Position numbers and translations under genes: made by a program
Assembly: GCF_004000845.1 (NCBI RefSeq)
Contig: NZ_BIMA01000019.1
Span: 1 to 64,000 of the forward strand
From: Paenibacillus koleovorans NBRC 103111
GTDB lineage: Bacteria > Bacillota > Bacilli > Paenibacillales > NBRC-103111
Direction of reading: 5' to 3'
Length of the DNA stretch: 64,000 nt
The notes under the pieces: generated by a model
Seen by the model: only the letters and a program-made list of their open reading frames with translations
The model's database searches: none
Told to the model about the DNA's origin: nothing
Part shown: positions 54,023-61,737 of the stretch, one piece after another
Position numbering within the stretch: position 1 is the stretch's first letter
How the letters are laid out: the number at the start of each line of letters is the position of its first letter

Positions 54023-54567
54023 TTCTCTCTACCTCCCTTATTGATTACTTCCTCGATCGGTACCCACCAAATTTTTATCAACTTATAAGCTCGTACTTTT
54101 TTTCCTTTTATGTAACGTCGAATCGTAATTTCACTTTTTCCTCTTACCACAGCAGCTCTTGGAATCGCTAGAATTCGCTTTGAATGGATGCCTGTATCCC
54201 AGTAATAAAACTGCTTAACGATGTCCTTTTCTAGACCGCTAACTTTCCTTCGAAGGACCAAGTATTCCTTGATAACAGCCTCGTGAGTAACAGTTGATGA
54301 CAAAAAGGATTCTCTATAAGCAAAACAATGGCCAGCTACCTTTTGCAGCGACTTGTAGTAGAGATCACTTTCTTCTGGGAAGTATGTCATCCTGAATTGG
54401 TGGATCGACTCCCATAATGCTTGTATATGTTTGGGTAAGTCTAAATCAACGTACGGTCGTTTTTCATGGGGAAGGCAATGATTTATCAAGTGGAGCTGTT
54501 GCTTAATGTCCTCGATGAGGTCAATCAAAGCGCTCGACTGTATCCATTTGCTTGTTTGCTTATTCAT
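54019..54567 (-). CDS. Putative antitoxin with excisionase-like DNA-binding end
   Basis: A 182-residue protein with no clear family. The first 120 residues are helical (SSALIDLIEDIKQQLHLINHCLP, VIKEYLVLRRKVSGLEKDIVKQF). The last 60 look like a winged helix or excisionase-type domain (LAIPRAAVVRGKSEITIRRYIKGKKVRAYKLIKIWWVPIEEVIN). It precedes the MazF-like gene with a four-base overlap and follows a strong palindrome, the layout of an autoregulated toxin-antitoxin operon. The antitoxin role is inference. Confidence 0.65.
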   Translation of the reverse strand: MNKQTSKWIQSSALIDLIEDIKQQLHLINHCLPHEKRPYVDLDLPKHIQALWESIHQFRMTYFPEESDLYYKSLQKVAGHCFAYRESFLSSTVTHEAVIKEYLVLRRKVSGLEKDIVKQFYYWDTGIHSKRILAIPRAAVVRGKSEITIRRYIKGKKVRAYKLIKIWWVPIEEVINKGGREK

Positions 54568-54594
54568 GTTTTCTCCGTTAAGTGCCCTATTGTT

Positions 54595-54613
54595 TACAAT
54601 ATTTCATATTGTA
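54595..54613 (-). promoter_or_regulatory. Palindromic operator of the toxin-antitoxin operon
   Basis: TACAATAT (54595-54602) and ATATTGTA (54606-54613) are perfect 8-bp arms around TTC, 27 bases before the antitoxin ATG. It overlaps a TACAAT-type -10 on the minus strand. Confidence 0.7.
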
Positions 54614-54795
54614 TAATTGATGATCATTTTGGTGTCTTAGTTCTCATAGTTTACATGCTTGCTTAGTAGTTTGCAAGATACAATAGAAAATATTTCTAAA
54701 GTCAGTCGCTTGCACTCGGATTCTGGCCTTACGTAACCGGGCTTGAGGAGCTGAAGGCGCCTTCGCGGATACCGCTCCTTAGAGCAATGAACGCC

Positions 54796-54822
54796 AAAAG
54801 GCTCATCTCGCCGAGATGAGCC
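54796..54822 (-). terminator. Terminator of the merR-MFS-DUF1904 unit
   Basis: GGCTCATCTCG and CGAGATGAGCC are perfect inverted arms, with TTTT on the minus-strand side. Confidence 0.75.
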
Positions 54823-54846
54823 GTTTAATTAAGGCGATTCGCCTCG

Positions 54847-55212
54847 CTAATTGAGTGGACTGGATTGAGAAATAGAAACGATCGGCTCGCCGTTCACATA
54901 GTAGCTTCGCTCCTCGTAAACGCGGAACGCGATTTCGAACTCCGGCACGCCGAGAGCCTGCACATGGTCCGCAACGGCCCGAGCGAACCGGTCTCTCGTC
55001 TCTTGGCCGCGCTCGAACCAACCGACCTCGATGAACGGATAGCTTGCCGCGATTTCTCCATCTACGATGGATGTCGTGAGCAGACATTCCAGCATGAAAT
55101 TATCCGTGCCGCAGCTGCAAATAGACGCCAATTCCGCCACCAAAGGCTTCGCGACTGTCTTCAATCGGTCTGCGGGTATTCCTCTAACCAATAGATGAGG
55201 CAAGGCCCTCAC
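54847..55212 (-). CDS. DUF1904 (tautomerase-like) protein
   Basis: A 121-residue protein beginning at GTG with GGGAG upstream. Features are LPHLLVRGIPADRLK, CGTDNFMLECL, SYPFIEVGWFERGQETRDRFARAVADHV and YEERSYYVNGEPI. The family resembles small tautomerases but has no tested function. It follows the decayed MFS gene by 15 bases in the same unit. Confidence 0.8.
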   Translation of the reverse strand: MRALPHLLVRGIPADRLKTVAKPLVAELASICSCGTDNFMLECLLTTSIVDGEIAASYPFIEVGWFERGQETRDRFARAVADHVQALGVPEFEIAFRVYEERSYYVNGEPIVSISQSSPLN

Positions 55213-55227
55213 TCCTCTTCTCCCAAA

Positions 55228-56204
55228 TTAATGCACAGCCGCCTGATCGATGTGCGCCAGATGCTTGCGGTTTAACCACAGATAAATAACCGAGAGCACA
55301 ACGAACACGCCGCCTACGAGAAACGGCACATGCGGATTGAACCATTCGGCCAGCTTCCCGGCCAAGTAAGGCGCGATTGCGCCTCCGATGAAGCGCGCCG
55401 AGGAACACATACCCGAGCCCATGCTCGTCCAGCCCCAGCTGCCCCAGCACAAGTGCCGCATAGACGAGCAGTGTGAAGAAGCCGAAGTTATATAGGAACG
55501 CCGTGATCCCAAACACACGCAAAGCACGGTGTTTCAAAGCGCGGAAAGGATCCAGCAGCGAAGTCCCTTGCCGCTTGACCGCCGCCTTCGGCTTGGGCAT
55601 CATGAACAGGATCAAGAAGAACGCGACCACCATCAGCGCAGCTACGCCGTAAAACGGCCCCCGCCAAGAAATCGCGCCAAGCTCGCCGCCAAGCAGCGGC
55701 CCGACGGAAATTCCTAACCCTACTGCGGTCTCGAACAAAATAATCGATTGCGCCACACCCGACCGGGACAAGGACACAATCGCAGACAGCGCCGTCGCTA
55801 CGAACAAAGCATTGCCAAGCCCCAAGCCGCCGCGCAGCCACACAAGCCCTCAGATGCTGTCGGACATGCCGCCTAGCGCGGAGAATACGGCAATAATAAC
55901 GATCCCGGTGAGCAGCGTCCATTTGATACCGAGCCGAGACGAAATCACGCCGGAAACAAGCATAGCCACCGCCATCACAGCATTATAGCTGGTGAAACAA
56001 CAAGGTCACGTCGGAGTGCGAAGCATGCAGCTTGTGCGCGATCGCTGGCAGGATCGGGTCGACCAAACCGAGCCCCATAAATGCAATGATGCTCGCGAAT
56101 GCAATCGCCCAGACGGCGGTCGGCTGGTCGAACATGCTTTGTTTTTGGGTCGCCTCCCCGTGCAACGGCTCCTGGATTTCTAGTTTCTGTGCTGCGGATT
56201 GCAT
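55228..56204 (-). pseudogene. MFS drug exporter, decayed
   Basis: Only about 325 codons where about 400 are expected. The N-terminus reads MFDQPTAVWAIAFASIIAFMGLGLVDPILPAIAHKL. It then breaks near 55990 where an extra C in TTTCACC shifts the frame from the expected LLFTSYNAVMAVAMLVSG. A stop (TGA at 55850-55852) interrupts MSDSI-x-GLVWLRGG. Near 55410 the frame shifts again, and helices 8-10 seem missing before RFIGGAIAPYLAGKLAEW. The chain of lesions points to a true pseudogene. It lies directly downstream of a MerR regulator that probably controlled it. Confidence 0.85.
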
Positions 56205-56223
56205 AATGTCTGAAAGTCCTTTC

Positions 56224-56655
56224 TCATGGTGTAAATTTCTTGATGCCGTCGGTGACTCGGGTATAGATCCGGTCGAGCTCCTGGCGGAATTCCGTCATCT
56301 TCTCCATCTTCTGCTCGATCATCCGGATCTGGGCGTCCAAACTCGTTTGAATCTCCAGCAGCTGCTGCAGCTGCTGAGCATCCTCCACGGTTTGCCCGTA
56401 CACTTGCTTGCGCCCTTCCAGCTCCTCGCGAATGCGGACGAAGTCCTGAATCTCCTGCAGCGAAAAGCCAAGTACGTCACGCGCGTTTACGATTTGCTTC
56501 AGATGCTCAATATGCTCCCGCGTGTATAGCCGCATGCCGCCTTCCGTCCGTTCGGGCGCCTCAAGCAAGCCTAGCTCTTCGTAGTATCGAATCGTCCGCT
56601 TCGTCAGTCCGGATTCCTTGGCCACATCGTCAATTTTGTATTTGTTCACCTGCAA
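56224..56655 (-). CDS. MerR-family regulator
   Basis: A 143-residue regulator with the DNA-binding motif YKIDDVAKESGLTKRTIRYYEELGLL and a C-terminal coiled coil (QTVEDAQQLQQLLEIQTSLDAQIRMIEQKMEKM). It has no metal-binding Cys, so a drug-type ligand is likely. Upstream TTGACG and TAAGAT (18-base spacing, minus strand, about 56696-56735) are promoter candidates. Its likely target, the MFS gene, is broken. Confidence 0.88.
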   Translation of the reverse strand: MQVNKYKIDDVAKESGLTKRTIRYYEELGLLEAPERTEGGMRLYTREHIEHLKQIVNARDVLGFSLQEIQDFVRIREELEGRKQVYGQTVEDAQQLQQLLEIQTSLDAQIRMIEQKMEKMTEFRQELDRIYTRVTDGIKKFTP

Positions 56656-56749
56656 CCTCCTTGCTGTTCAAATGGGATCGATCAATTTTTTATCTTACTC
56701 TACATCTAACATTAACGTCAACGTCAACCTTTGCACAGAAGAATGGTTA

Positions 56750-56815
56750 TAGTTGTAAAAGTACAAGCCCGCCTAGACCATTCTTTACTCCGATCAGGCA
56801 GGCTCGCTCCATCCC
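56750..56815 (-). terminator. Probable terminator of the extra pyrH
   Basis: On the minus strand AGCCTGCCTGA and TCTAGGCGGGCT can pair with a G-U and a bulge, followed by TGTACTTTT. Confidence 0.45.
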
Positions 56816-56827
56816 ACGGTGCAACCG

Positions 56828-57565
56828 CTATTCCAGCTCCATAACCGACTCCGCGCTAATGTACGTACCGGTATTATGCCCCGCACAGATCTGTTTCATC
56901 GTCCCCGGCTTGTCGAAATTGAACACATGCAGAGGCAGCTTGTAATCCCTCGCAAGAATGAAAGCCGACTGATCCATCACGCGCAAGTCCTGCTGCAGCA
57001 CGTCGTTGTAATGGAGCGACTTATACTTCCGGGCATGCGGATCGTAACGGGGATCGGCGTTCATGACACCGTCCACCCCTTGTTTGGCGACTAGCAGCGC
57101 TTCGCAATTCACTTCAATCGCCCGCTGGACGGAAGGATAGTCTGTCGTCACATAAGGCTGTCCGTTGCCCCCGGCGAAAATGACGATGTACCCTTTCTCC
57201 AAGTGGTGGATCGCCCGCAGCCGGATGTAAGGCTCGGCCACGGTAGCCAGCGGGATCGCCGTCATGACCCGAACCTCCTTGTCCGTCTTCGCCTTCAGCA
57301 CGCCGCGCAGCATCAGGCTGTTGATGACCGTCGCCAGCGTGCCGATATTGTCGGCCTCCGCTCGTTCGATCCCCCAACCTTCCGCCATATTCCCACGAAA
57401 AATGTTGCCCCCGCCGATCACCAGCGACACTTCCACGCCCATCTCCACGACGGACAAAATTTCATTCGCGATATGGTCCAGCCGCTCCGGCTCGAAGCCG
57501 AACTCGCTGCCGCCTGCGACGGCCCCCCCGCTTAATTTGATCAGCACTCTACGATAACGGGTCAT
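56828..57565 (-). CDS. pyrH: UMP kinase, stand-alone paralogue
   Basis: A 245-residue amino-acid-kinase-fold enzyme: VLIKLSGGAVAGG, VSLVIGGGNIFRG, ADNIGTLATVINSLML, VIFAGGNGQPYVTTDY, LLVAKQGVDGVMNADPR. It phosphorylates UMP to UDP. The housekeeping pyrH normally lies between tsf and frr, which are absent here, so this is probably a second copy. GGAGG precedes the ATG. A terminator hairpin ends only about 30 bases upstream of the start, so expression must depend on readthrough from the leader. Confidence 0.9.
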   Translation of the reverse strand: MTRYRRVLIKLSGGAVAGGSEFGFEPERLDHIANEILSVVEMGVEVSLVIGGGNIFRGNMAEGWGIERAEADNIGTLATVINSLMLRGVLKAKTDKEVRVMTAIPLATVAEPYIRLRAIHHLEKGYIVIFAGGNGQPYVTTDYPSVQRAIEVNCEALLVAKQGVDGVMNADPRYDPHARKYKSLHYNDVLQQDLRVMDQSAFILARDYKLPLHVFNFDKPGTMKQICAGHNTGTYISAESVMELE

Positions 57566-57591
57566 GGCTGCATCCTCCTCTGGCTCTGTCC

Positions 57592-57625
57592 AATAAAAAA
57601 CACCGAAGCAACGAATGCCTCAGTG
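57592..57625 (-). terminator. Attenuator-like terminator in the pyrH leader
   Basis: On the minus strand CACTGAGGCA pairs with TTGCTTCGGTG (two G-U pairs) around a short loop, followed by TTTTTTATT. It lies between a promoter/leader ORF and the pyrH start codon. Confidence 0.8.
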
Positions 57626-57727
57626 TCTTATCGGAATGCTATAAGTAGAAATCGCAAAACGAGCGAGCCGTACAGGAAGCTTGAGTGGCCTCATCGTCAT
57701 CATCATCAGCCGTAGCTCCTTCTTCAT
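57620..57727 (-). CDS. Possible leader peptide of the extra pyrH
   Basis: A 35-codon ORF beginning MKKELRLMMMTMRPLKLPVR, with AAAGGGG seven bases before the ATG. Its stop codon lies in the ascending arm of the terminator, the usual arrangement for a ribosome-controlled attenuator. An alternative overlapping ORF (57639-57752, 37 codons, MSMRKGWAYEEGATADDDDD then EATQASCTARSFCDFYL) lacks a ribosome-binding site and would be almost leaderless. It looks superficially like a small modified-peptide precursor. Neither is proven. Confidence 0.45.
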   Translation of the reverse strand: MKKELRLMMMTMRPLKLPVRLARFAISTYSIPIRH

Positions 57728-57763
57728 ACGCCCACCCCTTTCGCATGCTCATAATCGTTCTAT

Positions 57764-57792
57764 ATTCTATCCTCAGACGGTGTAAAATGCAA
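57764..57792 (-). promoter_or_regulatory. Promoter of the pyrH leader
   Basis: On the minus strand TTGCAT (57787-57792) and TAGAAT (57764-57769) are 17 bases apart, giving a transcript start near 57757 and a leader of about 190 bases. Confidence 0.65.
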
Positions 57793-57826
57793 CTATTTTC
57801 GCATAGGCCGAATTGGGGTTTAAGGG

Positions 57827-57867
57827 TTGACAAATGCGCCGAATTGATTTATCTTAAAATTAAGATA
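57827..57867 (+). promoter_or_regulatory. Pirin promoter with MhqR-type palindrome
   Basis: TTGACA (57827-57832) and TATCTT (57850-57855) are 17 bases apart. The -10 is the left arm of TATCTTAAAATTAAGATA (57850-57867), a perfect palindrome with 8-bp arms. A further TTAAGAT half-site follows at 57875-57881. The arrangement matches that of mhqR at 24.8 kb. Confidence 0.87.
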
Positions 57868-57905
57868 TACGAAATTAAGATTTCATTGAGAGGAGCTTGA
57901 TTCGA

Positions 57906-58793
57906 ATGACAACTGCATTCCGATCGATCGAGGGCATCTATCACGGCGCGCCTTTTCATATGGTGGGGGATGGTTTCCGCGTCTCGAACTACTTTCCGGG
58001 AGGCAACAACCTAGGGACTCGCTTCAGCCCGTTCCTGCTGCTGGACTACGCCGCTCCTCATGATTTCCCGCCGAGCAACACGCCGAAGGGCGTCGGGGCG
58101 CATCCTCATCGTGGCTTCGAGACGGTCTCGATCGCCTATGAAGGGTTTGTCGAGCATCACGACAGCTACGGCAACCACGGGATTATCGGGCCTGGGGACG
58201 TGCAATGGATGACGGCCGGCTCCGGTTTGCTGCATAAGGAGTATCATGAGAAAGAGTTCGCTAAACGCGGGGGCACGTTCCATTTTATCCAGCTGTGGGT
58301 CAACCTACCTCGAGCTCACAAAATGCATCCGCCTCGCTACCAAGAGCTGCTGAAGTCAAACATGGGACGCGTAGAGCTACCAGACGGCGGAGGGAGTGTT
58401 CGCATTATTGCAGGGGAGTACAACGGAGTGGCCGGGCCGGCTAAGACGTTTACTCCGATCCATCTGTTCGACATCGACTTCCGGGCCGGAGGGGTGGCTC
58501 GATTCGAGCATCCTTCCACCTATCACACCGGTGCAATTGTGCTTCGCGGCAGCGCTGCGATTAACGGCTCCACGGAGGCGAAGGCCGGCGACTTCGTTCT
58601 GTTCGGCTCGGAGGCTGGCGAGATTCAGATCGAGGGTCGCACCGACGATACACTCGTCTTCGTGTTGAGCGGCGAGCCGATTCAAGAGCCGATTTTCCAG
58701 CATGGCCCGTTCGTGATGAACACCCGGCAGGAAGTGATCGAGGCGTTCGAGGACTTCCAGTCCGGTAAAATGGGCAATCCCGACGAGCTCTGA
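57906..58793 (+). CDS. Pirin-family protein (quercetinase-like)
   Basis: A 295-residue bicupin. The first cupin holds the metal ligands GAHPHRGFETVS and VEHHDSYGNHG with the HKEYHEKE site. The second (TPIHLFDIDFRAGGVARFEHP) lacks an obvious metal set, as in other pirins. Bacterial pirins can open flavonol rings with oxygen. ATG 57906 is ten bases after AGGAG; the TTG at 57897 is too close to that site. Its promoter carries a likely MhqR operator, linking it to quinone or catechol stress. Confidence 0.9.
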   Translation: MTTAFRSIEGIYHGAPFHMVGDGFRVSNYFPGGNNLGTRFSPFLLLDYAAPHDFPPSNTPKGVGAHPHRGFETVSIAYEGFVEHHDSYGNHGIIGPGDVQWMTAGSGLLHKEYHEKEFAKRGGTFHFIQLWVNLPRAHKMHPPRYQELLKSNMGRVELPDGGGSVRIIAGEYNGVAGPAKTFTPIHLFDIDFRAGGVARFEHPSTYHTGAIVLRGSAAINGSTEAKAGDFVLFGSEAGEIQIEGRTDDTLVFVLSGEPIQEPIFQHGPFVMNTRQEVIEAFEDFQSGKMGNPDEL

Positions 58794-58862
58794 TGAGGCC
58801 GAGCGTCCAGGTATGGGACAATGGCGGCAGCTCATAGGCTTCCTCATGGAGAGGATTCCGCT

Positions 58863-59106
58863 ATGAAATTTTACCGTACAGTATATACCTCTGAGCCAAA
58901 TCAAGCCGGGCGGCCCGGTCACCATAACGGATCGGATTCACAAGCTGCCCAGCTATCTATGGGAATGCGTGCATGTCGATCGGCGGAACAACGCCAAGCC
59001 TATGGCGGACATTAAAAGCTTTCGTACGCCAACTGCTGAAGGGCATAGACCTTCTGCACCTCCCTATGCTCCCTCCCGGCTGGTTCACCATTCGGGCGCT
59101 TCTTAA
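58863..59106 (+). pseudogene. Remnant of a small ParB-like-domain protein gene
   Basis: With one base removed from the A-run of ATGAAATTTTACC, the frame reads MNFTVQYIPLSQIKPGGPVT, then ITDRIHKLPSYLWECVHVDRRNN. This resembles a Bacillales protein with a YIPLSKIKPxxxVKMTERI-type start, recalled from memory. The later half does not follow the family and ends at 59104-59106. As written, the ATG frame goes out of register after three codons. Probably a decayed gene. Confidence 0.4.
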
Positions 59107-59140
59107 GCAGTAGCCCTGGTTCAACCAATTTTTCTAACGG

Positions 59141-59172
59141 CAGCAGCTCAAGGGTGCTGCTGCTTGCTTTTC
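59141..59172 (+). terminator. Terminator-like hairpin
   Basis: CAGCAGC and GCTGCTG pair over 7 bp with an 8-base loop, followed by CTTGCTTTT. Confidence 0.6.
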
Positions 59173-59229
59173 CTAGCAGGCAGACGGTCGTGAAGGCGAT
59201 GAAAGCAATAATGGCGGAATTGCTGCCCT

Positions 59230-59274
59230 AATAAAAATGCTTAACCGATTCGTCTAAGACGATTTCGGTTAAGC
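59230..59274 (-). terminator. Terminator of the SLH protein gene
   Basis: GCTTAACCGA with TCGGTTAAGC, extended by CGTC/GACG, forms a long hairpin. On the minus strand it is followed by ATTTTTATTAGG. Confidence 0.85.
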
Positions 59275-59285
59275 TATGATTTATT

Positions 59286-61691
59286 TTATTTTTTTGGCGT
59301 ATACGTCACACTAAATTCAAAGGGTTCGCTGTACTTGCCGTATTTATTTTTGGAAGTAACTGTAAAAACATTAACTCCAGGTACGAGTGTTACTGTTCTT
59401 GTGATCCGTGAATACCCTTCCTGCCGTCCGTTCACGTAAATCGCAGGACTGCTGTCGCCGCTATCGACCGCTTTCGCGGTATAGGTGAAGCTAGCCGTAT
59501 TTACGGTCTCCGGCCAATCCACCGTAACAATGGGAGCCGGGATCTGATAAGTGACGGTGTAATTTTGAATCGGAGAGTACTTCCCTTCAATATTTTTCGC
59601 CTTCACTTCGATGATGTTCACGCCCTCAGTCAGCGTAACGGTCGTTTGAGCGCTTCTGCTGCCAATATCCTTTCCATTTACATAGATGCGGGGATATTGG
59701 TCGTTCTCATCAATCGCTTGTGCGGTGACAGCGATAGAGTTGACACTGGTGACCTCGGGAATCGGAGTTACTGTTAGGATAGGAGCCGAGGGGGTATAGT
59801 AGATCGTTTTGATTTCCTGTGTGACTTTTCCTTTGCTATTCTTGGCTTGAATTTTAAAAGTATTGACTCCCTCCGACAGCGTTACGGAAGTTGTAAAGCT
59901 TTCTGTCCCCATGTATCGGTCATTCAAGTACAGGCTTGCGCGGGAGTCATATAGGTCCGTAGCGCTGGCTTTAATCGTAATCGTTTTCTTGGTTGAAGTA
60001 GCCGGCATTTCATCTATTTTCAGACTTGGCGGCACAATCAAATAAGTTATTTTCTTGGTTTCTATTGTTGTTTTACCTAATGAATTTTGAGTAGAGAACA
60101 CGAATACGTTCTCTCCCTCGATTAGGTTTAATGTTCCTGTGTATGTGTCTCGACCCTTGAGGGACCCGTCTACATAGATCGGCAAATCCTTGCCGTACAA
60201 GTCTTCCACCTTTGCTTTGTATTCCACCCTGTCTCGAATAAAGACCTCGGGAACCTCAAGCGTCAAAACAGGCGGCTTAATTATGTATTCGACCTTTTTC
60301 AACACTTCCATCGATTTCCCCAGACGATTGACAGCGCGAAAAAGCAGCTCGTTCATGCCCTCTCTTAGTTGGATCTTCTGTTGGAAGCTCCCACCGTTTA
60401 CCAACGTCGAGCCATTTAATGTAACCCTGGTCTGCGTATCATTTAGATCCGATACGGAACCTTTAACCGTCAAATCCTTAAAGTTGACTGTCTCTGTAAT
60501 TGGATCAACCTTTAATTCCGGCATAGGAACATTGAATGTAATGCGCTTCTGAACGGCCGTCTCTTTGGCAAACGCATTCGAGGCGGTTACTTGAATAGAG
60601 TTCGCACCCTCTTGGAGCGGATACGTATAGGACCAGTCTCCATTGCTGGCTACGTTAATTTTCTGGCTGTTCACCTGTACGGTCGGCATGCTATCGTTAA
60701 TGTCCTTGACCTTGCCGCTAATGACCACCGATTGATGGTTCGTCACATCCGGAGCACTTACCGTCAATTCAGGTTTTGCATAGGCGAAGCCCACCGAATG
60801 GCTAATTGATTTATAACGGCCGTTCGGTTTCACCGCCTTGACTTCAAATATATACTCACCTTCCCCGTTCCACAGCCCTGTCTTAAATTCGTAGGTTCCG
60901 CTGTAATTGGGGACCTCGATGTCATTCACATAAAGCTTGACTTCTTTACTTGCCTTGCCGTATAGAGTAATATTCGGCGATTCCACCTTCTCCGGAATGG
61001 TCACCACTAACTCGATTTCCTTCATCACGGGGACCATCTTGGAGCCCAGAAGCCGAGAAAGCAGGGTCGCCGCGGAAGCCCGGTTCAAGCCAACCTTAGG
61101 CTTGAACGTGCCATCCGGATAGCCAGAAAGAAGATTGTTTTGAATGGCTGCTGCTATGTAAGACTCATTGCCTAGAGATATGTCGCCAGCATCGACAAAC
61201 TTTTCCCGAATTAAGGCTTGCGGATTCGAGATGGAGGCCGGGTTAATTTCCATTCCTCTGACCAGCGCGATGGCCACATCTTCTCGGGTTATGACCGAAC
61301 TAGGTTCGAAGAAAGGCTTGCCGATTCCTAGATCGTACCCGTTCAAATATTCTTTGACCGCTTCGACGTAGTACATGGACCATCGGTCCCACTGTACGTC
61401 GGAGAACGTATGATCGACTACCGTGGGTAGATCCAAGTCCAACCCCAACGTCAACAGCTTGGCGAATTGCTCTCGCGTAAGCTCATTGTCAGGCTGGAAC
61501 GTTCCATCCTGGTACCCGTCCACCACCCCACGCTTGACCATGTCCTGTACCGCGCTGTATGACCAATGATCCGACGGAACGTCCAAGAACGTTTTGGGAG
61601 TTGGATCCTTGGCCCTGACAGATTCAGGAACCCCAGTGAGAAGTGATAGCAACAACCAACCCAGTATGTAAAGTTTATACTTTACGCTCAT
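59286..61691 (-). CDS. SLH-domain surface protein with Ig-like repeats
   Basis: About 801 residues. ATG 61691 is eight bases after GGAGG. A signal peptide (LYILGWLLLSLLTGVPESVRA) is followed by three SLH domains (about 30-210: FLDVPSDHWSYSAVQDMVKRGVVDGYQDGTFQPDNELTREQFAKLL and two more), which bind pyruvylated wall polymer. The rest is about seven related beta-sandwich repeats of roughly 80 residues with the recurring pattern YVNG...TVTLxEGVNxxxVxAKNxxGK. It has no enzyme domain. It lies 46 bases downstream of the GAP1-N2-type gene and is probably co-transcribed. Confidence 0.9.
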   Translation of the reverse strand: MSVKYKLYILGWLLLSLLTGVPESVRAKDPTPKTFLDVPSDHWSYSAVQDMVKRGVVDGYQDGTFQPDNELTREQFAKLLTLGLDLDLPTVVDHTFSDVQWDRWSMYYVEAVKEYLNGYDLGIGKPFFEPSSVITREDVAIALVRGMEINPASISNPQALIREKFVDAGDISLGNESYIAAAIQNNLLSGYPDGTFKPKVGLNRASAATLLSRLLGSKMVPVMKEIELVVTIPEKVESPNITLYGKASKEVKLYVNDIEVPNYSGTYEFKTGLWNGEGEYIFEVKAVKPNGRYKSISHSVGFAYAKPELTVSAPDVTNHQSVVISGKVKDINDSMPTVQVNSQKINVASNGDWSYTYPLQEGANSIQVTASNAFAKETAVQKRITFNVPMPELKVDPITETVNFKDLTVKGSVSDLNDTQTRVTLNGSTLVNGGSFQQKIQLREGMNELLFRAVNRLGKSMEVLKKVEYIIKPPVLTLEVPEVFIRDRVEYKAKVEDLYGKDLPIYVDGSLKGRDTYTGTLNLIEGENVFVFSTQNSLGKTTIETKKITYLIVPPSLKIDEMPATSTKKTITIKASATDLYDSRASLYLNDRYMGTESFTTSVTLSEGVNTFKIQAKNSKGKVTQEIKTIYYTPSAPILTVTPIPEVTSVNSIAVTAQAIDENDQYPRIYVNGKDIGSRSAQTTVTLTEGVNIIEVKAKNIEGKYSPIQNYTVTYQIPAPIVTVDWPETVNTASFTYTAKAVDSGDSSPAIYVNGRQEGYSRITRTVTLVPGVNVFTVTSKNKYGKYSEPFEFSVTYTPKK

Positions 61692-61737
61692 GGTCGTTTC
61701 CTCCAATCATACTCTACTTGCTCAGTACAGTTCTTCA

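Larger units (their letters stand above)
54568..54846. promoter_or_regulatory. Upstream region of the toxin-antitoxin pair
   Basis: It holds the palindrome at 54595-54613 and further AT-rich TACAATA words near 54678. Then there is GC-richer DNA without a gene and the DUF1904 terminator at 54796. No other feature was found. Confidence 0.5.
58794..59285. other. Intergenic region with a gene remnant and two hairpins
   Basis: The interval contains the small remnant at 58863-59106 and terminator-like hairpins at 59141 and 59230. Nothing else was recognised. Confidence 0.5.
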
